A DNA stretch of 25,133 bases, from contig NZ_KL591002.1 of NCBI RefSeq assembly GCF_000716335.1, forward strand, positions 731,123 to 756,255, written 5' to 3'. Shown here piece after piece: positions 14,267 to 22,221 of the stretch. How positions within the stretch are numbered: the first letter of the stretch is position 1; the number at the start of each line of letters is the position of its first letter. The DNA is from Streptomyces sp. NRRL S-118 (lineage in GTDB: Bacteria > Actinomycetota > Actinomycetes > Streptomycetales > Streptomycetaceae). Made by a program: the position numbers and the translations under genes. The notes under the pieces are model-generated. The model searched no databases. It saw nothing but the letters and a program-made list of their open reading frames with translations, and was not told where the DNA came from.

Positions 14267-15055
14267 CTAGGCGGCCGGCTGGTCGAGGTAGTCGCGGAGC
14301 AGCGCGGCGAGTTCGGCGGGCTGCTCGAAGGGGACGTTGTGGCCGCAGTCCAGCTCCGTGTACCGGCTGCCGGCGATCCCCCGGTGCAGTTCCCTGGAGT
14401 GCGCCACCGGGATCACCATGTCCTGGCGGGCGCCGACGACCAGGGTGGGCGCCCGGACGGCGGCCAGTCGGTCACGGATGTCCACGACCAGGTCCAGGTC
14501 GATCTGGCGCTTGGCGCCCTCGGAGGGGTCGGCGCCCTTGGCCGCCGCGGCGATCTCGTCGCGGCCCATGGTCGTCAGCCGGTCCGGGGAGAGCGACAGC
14601 AGGGTGATGAACTGCTGGTACGCGACGGTGTCGAGGTCGGCGAGCCGGCGCCAGAGGCCGAGCGCCAGCTCCTGGCGCGGATCGTCGTTGCGGGCCCAGC
14701 CGCCGACGAGGACCAGCCGCCGTACCAGCTCGGGCTGTTCGGCCGCCAGCGCCGCGGCGACCACCGCGCCGAGGGAGGCGCCGACCACGTCGACCGGTCC
14801 GTCGACGGCGGCACGGGCGGCCGCCGCGACCTGGGCGACCAGCAGGTCGAGGGTCAGCTCGCCGTCCGGCAGCGGGGTGCCGCCGCTGCCCGCGTAGTCG
14901 GGGGTGATGACGGTGAACCGGTCGGTGAGGAGCGGCCGCACAGCCGCGTAGTTGGCCTCGGAGTCGGCGGTGGAACCGTGGACGAGGAGCAGGCCGGGCC
15001 CGGATCCTTCGACCCGGTAGTGGACCTCGGTGCCCGCGACGCTGACGGTGGACAT
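14267..15055 (-). CDS. Alpha/beta hydrolase
   Basis: A 262-residue alpha/beta hydrolase. LLLVHGSTAD (22-31) holds the oxyanion HG, the nucleophile is S94 in VGASLGAVV, the acid D212 in GARQDMVIP and the base H239 in DCGHNVPFE, so the triad is complete. The SLG elbow and HGS sequence are typical of the general esterase/lactonase/dienelactone-like branch. There is no signal peptide. GAGGAGG lies about ten bases before the ATG. It is the last gene of the epimerase-AUDH-acyltransferase operon, 45 bases after the acyltransferase stop, and ends before a stem-loop. It could remove the acyl group put on by the acyltransferase, or act on the pyranone or sugar intermediate; this is inference. Confidence 0.87.
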   Translation of the reverse strand: MSTVSVAGTEVHYRVEGSGPGLLLVHGSTADSEANYAAVRPLLTDRFTVITPDYAGSGGTPLPDGELTLDLLVAQVAAAARAAVDGPVDVVGASLGAVVAAALAAEQPELVRRLVLVGGWARNDDPRQELALGLWRRLADLDTVAYQQFITLLSLSPDRLTTMGRDEIAAAAKGADPSEGAKRQIDLDLVVDIRDRLAAVRAPTLVVGARQDMVIPVAHSRELHRGIAGSRYTELDCGHNVPFEQPAELAALLRDYLDQPAA

Positions 15056-15100
15056 AGGGGTGACGCCTCCTCGGGGATGGGTGGGAGCGGGACGGTCGGG

Positions 15101-16345
15101 TCAGCTCCGGGTCGGTGCGGAGGGCTGCTCGACGAGGGTGTCGTGGGTCGCCGGGGCGGGCGACGGGATGGCGACCGGGGCGGCGGGGCGCTTGCGGCTG
15201 CGGCTCAGGTGACGCATGGCGGGCGTCTCCACGAAGCGGTAGAGCAGCCAGCCGCCCAGCAGGGACGCGGCGAAGAAGCCGATGACCACGAGGATCGCGA
15301 CGGGGATGCTGTACGTGGCCTCGCCGAGCAGGGAGCGCAGGTAGAAGATGGTGACGCCCTGCACCAGGTAGAAGCCGAAGGAGACCTCACCGAGCCACAC
15401 CATGGGCCGGCTGCGCAGCCAGGTCTCGCGTCCGTCGACGTCGGCCGTGGCGACGGAGCAGATCAGCGCGGCGACCGGGATGATGGTGGCCACGACGAAG
15501 CCGTACTCGAACGGGGCGACCAGGGCGGCGGCGTAACCGATCGCCGACAGCACCACCGAGACGCCGATGCCGATGCGGCGCGGCCAGCGGCCCGCGAGGA
15601 CGATCCGGGCCAGCATGATGCCGAGGGCGAACTCGAAGACCCGGCCGGGCGGGAAGAGGTAGCCGAACCAGAACTGCATGTCGGAGATGGGGGTGATCGC
15701 CGACTTCGGGGTGTCGGGGATGAGGAAGCGCGTGACCAGCTGGACGCCCACCATGCCCGCGATCATCAGGCCGGACCACAGCCACAGCCGGTTCTCGCGG
15801 ATCTTGCGGATCAGCACGATCAGGAGCGGGAAGAGCAGGTAGAAGAGGAACTCGCTGCCCAGGGACCAGCTCGGCGGGTTGACGCTGAGGTTGATGGCCG
15901 GCTGCGGGAAGAAGGTGTGCAGCAGCAGCATGTTCGGCAGCCAGTGGCCCACGCTGGTGACCGCGGCGCCGGCGAAGAGCAGCATCGACGCGGCGAACAC
16001 CACCAGGTGGTTGGGGAAGATCTTGCACACGCGGCGCCGGTAGAAGGACGTCAGCCGCTCACCGGGGCGGGAGGCCCAGGCGAGGACGAAGCCGCTGAGG
16101 ACGAAGAAGAACGACACGCCCATGTAGCCGGCCTTGCTGAAGGCCGTGGTGAAGACCTCGGCCACGCCGTCGTGGGCGAAGGGGTTGATCGGCGCGTTGG
16201 GCGGGATGGGCGAGTCGGTCAGCGAGGCGTGGAAGAAGAAGACCAGCAGGGCCGCGAAGAATCTCAGCCCGGTCAGGGACGGGAGGTTGGCGGGCCGGGT
16301 GGGCGCGGCGGCCGCCCGGGAGCGGGTGGAGGAGATCACAGACAT
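15101..16345 (-). CDS. Membrane O-acyltransferase (acyltransferase-3 family, OafA-like)
   Basis: A 414-residue integral membrane protein with about ten hydrophobic helices. The family start LTGLRFFAALLVFFFHA (24-40) carries the R28 and the presumed catalytic H39, and FFVLSGFVLAWASR (around 79-92), PPSWSLGSEFLFYLLFP (around 164-180) and the C-terminal LGEVSFGFYLVQG and RFVETPAMRHLSR segments are typical. These enzymes move acetyl or longer acyl groups from the cytoplasm onto sugars, macrolides or peptides at the membrane. The N-terminal 20 residues and C-terminal 30 residues are polar tails. ATG at 16345 has GGAAAG about ten bases upstream. It follows the AUDH-like propeller gene by 128 bases containing a hairpin, so its expression may be reduced relative to the genes before it. 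A sugar hydroxyl is the likely acceptor, given its neighbours. Confidence 0.9.
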   Translation of the reverse strand: MSVISSTRSRAAAAPTRPANLPSLTGLRFFAALLVFFFHASLTDSPIPPNAPINPFAHDGVAEVFTTAFSKAGYMGVSFFFVLSGFVLAWASRPGERLTSFYRRRVCKIFPNHLVVFAASMLLFAGAAVTSVGHWLPNMLLLHTFFPQPAINLSVNPPSWSLGSEFLFYLLFPLLIVLIRKIRENRLWLWSGLMIAGMVGVQLVTRFLIPDTPKSAITPISDMQFWFGYLFPPGRVFEFALGIMLARIVLAGRWPRRIGIGVSVVLSAIGYAAALVAPFEYGFVVATIIPVAALICSVATADVDGRETWLRSRPMVWLGEVSFGFYLVQGVTIFYLRSLLGEATYSIPVAILVVIGFFAASLLGGWLLYRFVETPAMRHLSRSRKRPAAPVAIPSPAPATHDTLVEQPSAPTRS

Positions 16346-16401
16346 GATGAGGACGCTTTCCGGCGCGGGAACGGGGCGGGGAAACGGGTCGGGAGCCGGC
16401 C

Positions 16402-16429
16402 GGGGCGGCCGCCGGGCGGCGGCCGCCCC
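16402..16429 (-). terminator. 12-bp hairpin between the propeller and acyltransferase genes
   Basis: GGGGCGGCCGCC (16402-16413) pairs perfectly with 16418-16429, loop GGGC. It sits in the 128-base gap inside what otherwise looks like one operon. It may be a leaky terminator or an RNA-stabilising hairpin that sets different levels for the genes on either side. Confidence 0.5.
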
Positions 16430-16473
16430 CGCGCGGTGCTGCTGGGTGTCGAGCGGGAGGTGCGTGCGTCGCC

Positions 16474-17742
16474 CTACTCGGTGTCGCCCCGGGGGACGTC
16501 CATCTCGTTGCGGTAGAGCATGAGCTTGGCGTCCTTGGCCACGTAGTAGTTCTGGACCGAGTACGCGATGGTGGCGAAGTCGAGCCGGCCGTCGCCGTTG
16601 AAGTCCGCGGTGGCGATGCGGGCGACGGACTCCTCGGAGACGCGCCACTTGGCCCAGATGCCGTTCGCCGCGTCGATGGCCTTGTAGTACATGACGCCCT
16701 GCCACGGCCACGGCCCGCGCAGCGCCACCAGGAACTCGTCGTCGCCGTCGCCGTCGAAGTCGGCGCAGACGATCTGGTGGCCGGGGCCCTCCCCGTTCTC
16801 GTTGGGGTCGCCGTAGACGTCGAGCAGGACGCGGTTCCACTGCACCTCGTCGGCCGGTCCGTCGGTGGCCTTGGTGTAGACGGCGACGGTGTTGCCGTGG
16901 AAGGGCTCGATGGCGGCGACGTACGCCATGGGGTCGTCGCCGAGGCGGCCGGCGTTCAGGTCGCCGCTGCCGCGGAAGCCGGTCTGCTCGAACTGGGTGA
17001 GCTCGCCGGTGCCGATGAGCTTGCGGATCCACTCCTGGCGCCGGTCGTCCCAGTAGAGCCAGGTGACACCCTCGTCGGAGGCGAGCAGGAGCGAGTCCCG
17101 GTCGGAGCCCGGTATCAGGCCCTTCTTCTTCTCCGCGCCGTGGATCATGCGGAAGTGGCTGTCGTCGATGACGGTCATCGGCCACTCCTCGGCCGCGTGC
17201 ACGTCGTCGGGCTGGGTGAACATCACCACCGGCAGGACGGCGTGCACGTCCTCCTTGGCCACGATCGGGAGGCCGATGACCTCGAGCCGCTCCGTCTGCG
17301 TGAAGTGCCCGACGCGCAGCCGGTGCATGCCGGTGGCGCGGCCGATGTAGTGGCGCTTCCAGCGCGACTCGTCCTTGTCGGGGCTGCCGGGGTTCTCCAG
17401 CCAGTCGATCTTCCCGCCCGCGGTGTTGGCGTCGTGGATGGTGCCGATCGGGCCGTAGAGGTCGTAGCAGACGATGATGTCGGGGCTGCCGTTGCCGCTG
17501 ACGTCGGCGAAGTCCGCGCCGACCGGCATCTTGATCTTGTCCTGGACGAGGCGGCGGGTCCACCGCTCGTCGTTCTGGTACCAGTAGATCTCGCCGAGCC
17601 GCAGCCCGTAACCGAACAGGTCCGGCCGTCCGTCGCCGTCGATGTCCGGGGCCTCCAGCCAGTACCCGTCGCGCAGCTGGTCGGCGACGAGCTCGGCGGT
17701 GAACTTCGGGGCCTGGAAGTTGGGCAGGGAGTTGCTGGTCAT
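16474..17742 (-). CDS. Aldos-2-ulose dehydratase-like beta-propeller protein (FG-GAP/VCBS repeats)
   Basis: A 422-residue protein made of FG-GAP/VCBS-type blades with calcium-loop motifs at D33-D41 (DIDGDGRPD), D80-D88 (DVSGNGSPD), D328-E336 (DFDGDGDDE) and D380-D388 (DFNGDGRLD). Beyond these general repeats, several stretches match what I remember of the N-terminal propeller of fungal aldos-2-ulose dehydratase/isomerase (AUDH): DGYWLEA (25-31), TGMHRLRVGHFTQT (137-150), EPFHGNTVAVYTK (279-291) and HQIVCADFDGDG (322-333). The conserved H140, H146, H282 and H322 could form a metal/active site. AUDH dehydrates 2-keto sugars such as 1,5-anhydro-D-fructose and glucosone to pyranones. No signal peptide is present, so it is cytoplasmic, unlike many FG-GAP proteins. 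GAGGAG lies 7 bases before ATG. The next gene upstream (cupin) is 20 bases away and supplies the rest of the fungal enzyme. Confidence 0.8.
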   Translation of the reverse strand: MTSNSLPNFQAPKFTAELVADQLRDGYWLEAPDIDGDGRPDLFGYGLRLGEIYWYQNDERWTRRLVQDKIKMPVGADFADVSGNGSPDIIVCYDLYGPIGTIHDANTAGGKIDWLENPGSPDKDESRWKRHYIGRATGMHRLRVGHFTQTERLEVIGLPIVAKEDVHAVLPVVMFTQPDDVHAAEEWPMTVIDDSHFRMIHGAEKKKGLIPGSDRDSLLLASDEGVTWLYWDDRRQEWIRKLIGTGELTQFEQTGFRGSGDLNAGRLGDDPMAYVAAIEPFHGNTVAVYTKATDGPADEVQWNRVLLDVYGDPNENGEGPGHQIVCADFDGDGDDEFLVALRGPWPWQGVMYYKAIDAANGIWAKWRVSEESVARIATADFNGDGRLDFATIAYSVQNYYVAKDAKLMLYRNEMDVPRGDTE

Positions 17743-17762
17743 GGTGGGTCTCCTCGGGGAAG

Positions 17763-18557
17763 TCAGCGGGTGCGGCGGTGGTACTCGACGGCGAGCCAGA
17801 CGCAGTCGGTGTCGGCGCGGTACTGGTGCCAGGGGTAGACGTAGGTGCCGTCGGGGCCGGTGGAGCAGAAGGGGTCCGGGGTGGTGTAGCCCGGGCTCAT
17901 CACGACGTCCTGGTAGAGGGTCCGGTGGTCCTGCTCCCGGAACTTCTGCATGCGGCCGATTCCGTGGACCTGGGTGTGCACTTCGATGAAGTCGTGCTGG
18001 TTGTGGATGAAGCAGTCGGTGCCGGCGGGGGCGTACCAGAGGTTGACCTTGATGTCGAAGGTCTCGGGGGCGGCCGGCTCCGGGGTCTCCTTCAGCAGGT
18101 GGGCGGCGTCGAAGGTGACGGTGCCCGCGTCGTCCTGCGGGCTCTTCCACAGGGGGGTGTCCCGGGGGAAGGGCAGGCCGTCGCCCGGGGCGGTGTCCTC
18201 GCCGAGCAGGTCCCCCAGCAGGGCCCAGCCCGGTTCGCCGGTGATGCCGGCCATGCCGCCGTCGTCGGGCACCCGGAGCAGGACGAGGGTGTCGGCACGC
18301 TCGATGACGGTGTCGGCCAGGATGGTCGAGGACAGGGCGGGAATGCTCGTGCGGGGCGTTTCGGCGATGTGGACGTCGCCGATGCCGGTGTTGACGACGA
18401 TGGCCGTCCCGCGGACCCGGTAGTCGCGGGCGTTGCGGACGAGCGTCGCCTCGACGCGCGGGCCGGTGAAGTTCAGCGGGGTCTCGGTGGGGGGCTCGAC
18501 CGCGGCCCCGGTGCCGGCGGTGGTGCCGGGCGGAGCGTCGAGCACGGTGTCGGACAC
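17763..18557 (-). CDS. AUDH-type cupin-domain protein
   Basis: A 264-residue protein. Residues 165-264 look like the catalytic-type cupin of fungal AUDH: FDIKVNLWYAPAGTDCFIHNQHDFIEVHTQVHGIG (about 167-201, candidate ligands H185, H188, E192, H194, H198) and a C-terminal YPWHQYRADTDCVWLAVEYH (241-260, H244). In AUDH the comparable segments are FHNHVEASFCEIH... and YPWHAW...VWVAFEFP. Residues 34-125 match the preceding beta-rich domain in order. The GTG start at 18557 is supported by an AAAGG site about eleven bases upstream and by the odd repeats beyond it. The gene precedes the propeller gene by 20 bases, so the two proteins probably assemble into one enzyme that in fungi is a single chain of about 900 residues. 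The fungal C-terminal lectin-like domain has no counterpart here. Metal, probably zinc, is expected. Confidence 0.75.
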   Translation of the reverse strand: MSDTVLDAPPGTTAGTGAAVEPPTETPLNFTGPRVEATLVRNARDYRVRGTAIVVNTGIGDVHIAETPRTSIPALSSTILADTVIERADTLVLLRVPDDGGMAGITGEPGWALLGDLLGEDTAPGDGLPFPRDTPLWKSPQDDAGTVTFDAAHLLKETPEPAAPETFDIKVNLWYAPAGTDCFIHNQHDFIEVHTQVHGIGRMQKFREQDHRTLYQDVVMSPGYTTPDPFCSTGPDGTYVYPWHQYRADTDCVWLAVEYHRRTR

Positions 18558-18578
18558 GGCGCTGGCAGCCTTTCGGTC

Positions 18579-18651
18579 GGGTGCGGGTGCGGGTGCGCGT
18601 GCGGGTGTTCTCCGGCGTGAGTTCGGGTGCGGGTCCGGGTTGCGGGTGCGC
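18579..18651. repeat. GGGTGC hexamer-rich intergenic tract
   Basis: The 106-base gap between the epimerase stop and the cupin start is largely made of GGGTGC/GGGTCC-type units in two blocks (18579-18607 and 18623-18651). It is probably a small unstable repeat; read on the minus-strand RNA it is C-rich (GCACCC), so no G-quadruplex is expected in the transcript, although the plus DNA strand has G-triplets. Confidence 0.6.
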
Positions 18652-18663
18652 CGGACGGGAGGC

Positions 18664-19860
18664 TCAGGTCCGTGCGTACGAGGAGGTGCGGGCCAGTTCG
18701 GCCGCGAGCTCGTCGACGGGGGTGCCGGGGACGAAGGGCTCCACCGGAGGGCCGTCACCGAAGAAATGGGCCAGCGCGCCGACGGTGCGCTCGGTGGCCC
18801 GGCCGTCGCCGTACGGGTTGGCGGCGGCGGCCATGCGGTCGTACTCGTCCGGGTCGCGCAGGAGCCGGGTGGCTCCGGCGACGATGCTGTCGGTGGTGAC
18901 GCCGACCAGGCGGGCGGTGCCGGCCACGACGGCCTCGGAGCGCTCGGTGACCGTGCCCAGGACCAGCGTGGGCTTGCCGAGGGCCGGGCCCTCCTCCTGG
19001 GAACCGCTGCTGTCGGAGAGGATGATGTCGGCGCGGCGCATCAGCCGGCAGAAGTTCAGGTACGGCAGCGGGTCGACCACGGTGATGTTCGGGTGGTGCC
19101 CGATCCGGGGCAGCATCGCCTCGCGCACCACCGGGTTGCGGTGCAGCGGCACGACCACCCGGACGTCGGGCTCGTCGGCGATCTCCGCGAAGGCCCGGGC
19201 GATCTCCGGCAGGTGGGGCCATGCCTCACGCCGGTGGGCGGAGGCGAGGATGATCCGCCTCGGGTCGGTGTCGAGATCCGCCAGGGCCGGGTCGCCGTAG
19301 TCGTCCGCCTTGTCGCACGCCCACTGCAGGGCGTCGATGACGGTGTTGCCGGTGACGACGACGCTGTCCTCGCTGACGCCTTCGCGCAGCAGGTTGGCCC
19401 GGTTGCCGGGGGTGGGCGCCAGGTGCAGGCGGGCGACCTGCGCCACCAGGCGGCGGTTGCCCTCCTCCGGGAACGGGGAGTCGAGGTGGCCGCTGCGCAG
19501 CCCGGCCTCCACGTGCACGACCGGGATCCGGTGGTGGAACCCCGACAGGGCGCCGGCGAGGGTGGTCGCCGTGTCCCCGTGGACCAGCACGGCCTCGGTG
19601 GACAGCACCGAGAAGTGCTCCTCCAGGCCGCGCAGGGAACGGTAGGTGACCTGGGAGAGCGTCTGCTTCGGGGCCATGATCTCCAGGTCTATGTCGGGCT
19701 TGAGGCCGAACGCGTCCAGTGTTTCGTCGAGCATCTGGCGGTGCTGCCCGGTCGAGATCACCACCGGGTCGAACCTGGGGTCGTCCTGGAGCGCGCGGAT
19801 GACCGGGGCGAACTTGATGGCTTCGGGCCTGGTACCGAGAACTACTGCGACGGACCGCAT
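18664..19860 (-). CDS. UDP-N-acetylglucosamine 2-epimerase (non-hydrolysing, WecB/MnaA family)
   Basis: A 398-residue GT-B-fold epimerase that interconverts UDP-GlcNAc and UDP-ManNAc. Family motifs are GTRPEAIK (9-16), HGDTATTLAG (94-103, D96), HVEAGLRSG (116-124, E118), PFPEEGNRRL (129-138, E132/E133 and R136), SAHRREAW (207-214, H209) and SDSSGSQEEGPALGKP (282-297), matching the catalytic and UDP-binding residues of WecB. The ATG at 19860 is chosen because AAAGGA then lies nine bases upstream; the in-frame ATG at 19869 touches that site and has no spacing. The usual role is to make ManNAc for cell-wall or capsule polymers. Here it starts an operon with the AUDH-like pair, an acyltransferase and a hydrolase, so it may feed a specialised sugar pathway and its true substrate could differ (for example another UDP-hexose). 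Confidence 0.92.
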   Translation of the reverse strand: MRSVAVVLGTRPEAIKFAPVIRALQDDPRFDPVVISTGQHRQMLDETLDAFGLKPDIDLEIMAPKQTLSQVTYRSLRGLEEHFSVLSTEAVLVHGDTATTLAGALSGFHHRIPVVHVEAGLRSGHLDSPFPEEGNRRLVAQVARLHLAPTPGNRANLLREGVSEDSVVVTGNTVIDALQWACDKADDYGDPALADLDTDPRRIILASAHRREAWPHLPEIARAFAEIADEPDVRVVVPLHRNPVVREAMLPRIGHHPNITVVDPLPYLNFCRLMRRADIILSDSSGSQEEGPALGKPTLVLGTVTERSEAVVAGTARLVGVTTDSIVAGATRLLRDPDEYDRMAAAANPYGDGRATERTVGALAHFFGDGPPVEPFVPGTPVDELAAELARTSSYART

Positions 19861-20089
19861 GGTTGTCATTCCTTTGCGACGTGGGGCGGTGACGTGGGCG
19901 TCGAAACGGCGTGAGGTGGTGACAGGAGCCGTGCGAGGTGCGTGTGGGGGCGTGTGCCGTGCGGCCGGAGAAGGGCTCCGGCGCCGGGGGCGCGTCAGCA
20001 GCGCGGCATGCGCCGTCGGCGGGAGGGGAAGGTGCGACGCCTCGCGGAGCGGAAGCTCCGGGGCGGGTACTCCCTGCCGGACGAGAGAT

Positions 20090-20119
20090 ATCTTTTCCGT
20101 GAGCTATCTCTGCCGTCAA
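20090..20119 (-). promoter_or_regulatory. Candidate promoter of the epimerase operon
   Basis: On the minus strand TTGACG (20119-20114) is followed after 18 bases by AAAGAT (20095-20090), in an AT-rich island about 230 bases upstream of the epimerase start. A 7-bp inverted repeat, AGAGATA (20084-20090) and TATCTCT (20105-20111), overlaps the spacer and the -10, suggesting an operator. The -35 is good, the -10 is weak. Confidence 0.45.
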
Positions 20120-20184
20120 GCCGGATCGGTGTGACTTGCACAGCTCTCGCGCACGCCGGCCCGTGGCCGGATCCCGCGCACAAC

Positions 20185-20226
20185 GCCCCGGCCCCGCAGC
20201 GCAGTTGAGCGCTGCGGGACCGGGGC
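20185..20226 (-). terminator. 18-bp stem-loop terminator (second of a pair)
   Basis: Bases 20185-20202 pair with 20209-20226 at 17 of 18 positions (single C-A mismatch 20192/20219), with loop AGTTGA. With the hairpin at 20237-20269 it forms a tandem terminator downstream of the BBE oxidase. Confidence 0.8.
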
Positions 20227-20236
20227 GGAAACAGCA

Positions 20237-20269
20237 CTGCGCCCGCCGCGGGGTACGCGGCGGGCGCAG
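20237..20269 (-). terminator. 14-bp stem-loop terminator (first of a pair)
   Basis: CTGCGCCCGCCGCG (20237-20250) pairs perfectly with 20256-20269, loop GGGTA. On the minus strand it is followed by TGCTGTTTCC, a short T-containing tail. It is about 185 bases after the BBE oxidase stop. Confidence 0.8.
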
Positions 20270-20453
20270 GGGGAGGGAAGGCTGACGGACCACCCAGCGG
20301 CCTCGGAGGGCCCTCAGGGGCCGTCAGGAGGGCCTTGCGGAGCACGTGGCGGCCCTGTGCGGGGCCGTACGGGCCGTCCCGGCCCGGCCGGGCGAGCCGG
20401 GAGGGCAGCCGCGACGGAGGGCGGGACGGCAGGCGGAAAAGGCGTGGTTGCGG

Positions 20454-22124
20454 TCAGCGCTTGGCCGGCTCCACGGAGAGCGAGTGGCGGAAGAAGTTCG
20501 ACGGGTCGTAACGCCGCTTCACCTGCTGGAGCTTCGGATAGTTCTCCTTGTAGTACAGCGTCTGCCACGGCACGCCGGAGCGGTTGCGCCGCGGGTCGGC
20601 CACGTCCCGGTCGGGGTAGTTGATGTAGCAGCCGTCGGTGCGGTCGTCGATGACCGGCACACCGCCCGTCGCCGCGAAGAACTCCTCGTACAGGTCGCGC
20701 ACCCAGCCGAGGTAGAAGTCGTCCTCGCGCTCGTCGGCCCAGAAGGTCTGGAAGCACATCTTGAAGACCGAGCTGCGCTGCGCGTTGGCCGTGGCGTCGG
20801 GCGCCACGGCGTTGACCCGGCCGCCGAAGGAGAACAGCACCAGCATGGTGTCGGGGTTCTGGAAGTCCGGCCGCGTCATGTGCTTGTAGAGCGCGGCGAT
20901 CTGCGCGTCGGTGAAGTTCTTGCGCATGTACCCGGACTTGTGCGCGCCGCGCGACGTGGGGTTGGTGATGGTCGGGTTGTTGGTGCCCACCAGCCGCGTC
21001 GCCTGGAGCCACGGCAGGGTGCGCGGCGCGGCGAGCTCCGGCATGGCCGGCAGCTCGCCCGTGGGCCTGGTCAGCGCCCCCGGCTTGATGCCGGTACCGG
21101 CCGTGATGGCCGCCATGTAGTCGTCCAGCAGCTTGCGCGCCCCGGGCACGGTCGCGTCGACCTGGGTGAACATGCCCAGGCTGCCGTGGGCCTTGGCGCT
21201 GACGTTGAACAGGCTGCTGAGGTGGCGGTACTCGGAGTCGGGCCCGCTGTGCGTCTCGTGCCAGGCGCCGAAGTTCTTCAGCAGCCGGGTGAAGGTGACC
21301 TCGTCGAGCTGGTCCCACGGGATGTCCACCGCGCTGACCAGGACGGTGGACGGCGGCGAGACCAGCTGGTCCTGCGGAGCCGTGCCCTTGGCGCCCGGCG
21401 AGCGGAACCAGTACCGGGTCACCAGGCCGAAGTTGCCGCCACCGCCGCCGGTGTGGGCCCACCACAGGTCGCGGTGGGGGTCGTCCTCCTCGCGGGTGGC
21501 GACGATGGTCCGGGTACGGCCCTTGTCGTCGACGACCACGACCTCCACCGCGTACAGGTGGTCCACGACCAGGCCGTGGGCGCGGGAGAGCAGTCCGTAG
21601 CCGCCGCCGGCTATGTGGCCCCCCGCGCCGACGCTGTAGCAGATGCCGCCCGGGATGGTGACGCCCCAGCCCTTGTAGAGGGCCTCGTAGACGTTGATGA
21701 GCCGGGCGCCCGGCTCGACGTAGAAGGCCCGGCGGCGGGCGTCGTAGCCCACGTCCGTCATCTCGGAGAAGTCGAGGATGACCTCGACGTCCGGGTTGCA
21801 GGCGAAGTCGGCGAAGCAGTGGCCACCGCTGCGCACCGAGACCCGCTTGCCGGCCCGGAACGCGTCGCGCAGGGCCTTCTCGGCGTCGGCCGACGACTTG
21901 ACCATCTTGATGTAGTCCGGTCTGGCGACGAAGCGCTGGTTGTTGCCCGTGGTCAGGTCGGGGTACAGGGTGTCTCCGGGGCGGATGGTGGCGCCGAACT
22001 GCGCCGCCTCACCCGTACCGGCGGGCACGGCGGCGGCGGACGGGGCCAGGCCCGCGCTCACGGCAACGCCGCCGGCCAGGGCCGCTCCGCCGCTCAGGAC
22101 CTTGCGGCGATGGATTCCACTCAT
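20454..22124 (-). CDS. Tat-exported bicovalent FAD oxidoreductase (berberine-bridge-enzyme-like)
   Basis: A 556-residue protein. The N-terminus MSGIHRRKVLSGGAALAGG...LAPSAAA (1-32) is a twin-arginine signal with an Ala-rich cleavage site. The FAD domain has RSGGHC (98-103), whose H102 should carry the 8-alpha-histidyl bond, and GGICYSVGAGGHIAGGG (159-175), whose C162 should carry the 6-S-cysteinyl bond; the BBE C-terminal part ends with GCYINYPDRDV and ENYPKLQQVKRRYDPSNFF. Bicovalent members (AknOx, GilR, TamL) oxidise alcohols or hemiacetals to ketones or lactones, often as a last step, using O2 and making H2O2. Export implies it acts outside the membrane, after the MFS pump coded next to it. 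GAGG lies nine bases before ATG. It lies 205 bases after the MFS stop and before tandem terminators, so it probably ends that transcript. Confidence 0.93.
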   Translation of the reverse strand: MSGIHRRKVLSGGAALAGGVAVSAGLAPSAAAVPAGTGEAAQFGATIRPGDTLYPDLTTGNNQRFVARPDYIKMVKSSADAEKALRDAFRAGKRVSVRSGGHCFADFACNPDVEVILDFSEMTDVGYDARRRAFYVEPGARLINVYEALYKGWGVTIPGGICYSVGAGGHIAGGGYGLLSRAHGLVVDHLYAVEVVVVDDKGRTRTIVATREEDDPHRDLWWAHTGGGGGNFGLVTRYWFRSPGAKGTAPQDQLVSPPSTVLVSAVDIPWDQLDEVTFTRLLKNFGAWHETHSGPDSEYRHLSSLFNVSAKAHGSLGMFTQVDATVPGARKLLDDYMAAITAGTGIKPGALTRPTGELPAMPELAAPRTLPWLQATRLVGTNNPTITNPTSRGAHKSGYMRKNFTDAQIAALYKHMTRPDFQNPDTMLVLFSFGGRVNAVAPDATANAQRSSVFKMCFQTFWADEREDDFYLGWVRDLYEEFFAATGGVPVIDDRTDGCYINYPDRDVADPRRNRSGVPWQTLYYKENYPKLQQVKRRYDPSNFFRHSLSVEPAKR

Positions 22125-22221
22125 GATCGGTTACCTCGGGTTCTTGTCGTGATGATGACGGGACGAGCCCGTGGGACAGGTCGGGAAGAGGTCGGGACGC
22201 ACAGGTGGGCAGAGGGATCGG

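Larger units (their letters stand above)
19870..20453. other. Intergenic region between the BBE oxidase and epimerase operons
   Basis: No gene with credible coding character is seen here. Going down the minus strand it holds several small hairpins close to the BBE stop (for example CTGACGG 20282-20288 with CCGTCAG 20321-20327, and the palindrome GAGGGCCCTC 20306-20315), the two strong terminators at 20237-20269 and 20185-20226, the promoter-like AT-rich island around 20084-20119, then about 200 bases of leader before the epimerase. In the leader, CGGAGC-GGAA-GCTCCG (20045-20060) is a small hairpin. The long leader might carry control elements, but I recognise no riboswitch. Confidence 0.6.

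Noticed and set aside
16474..17742. Secreted FG-GAP/integrin-like adhesion protein
   Set aside because: There is no signal peptide, and specific segments and the neighbouring cupin gene point to the AUDH propeller instead.
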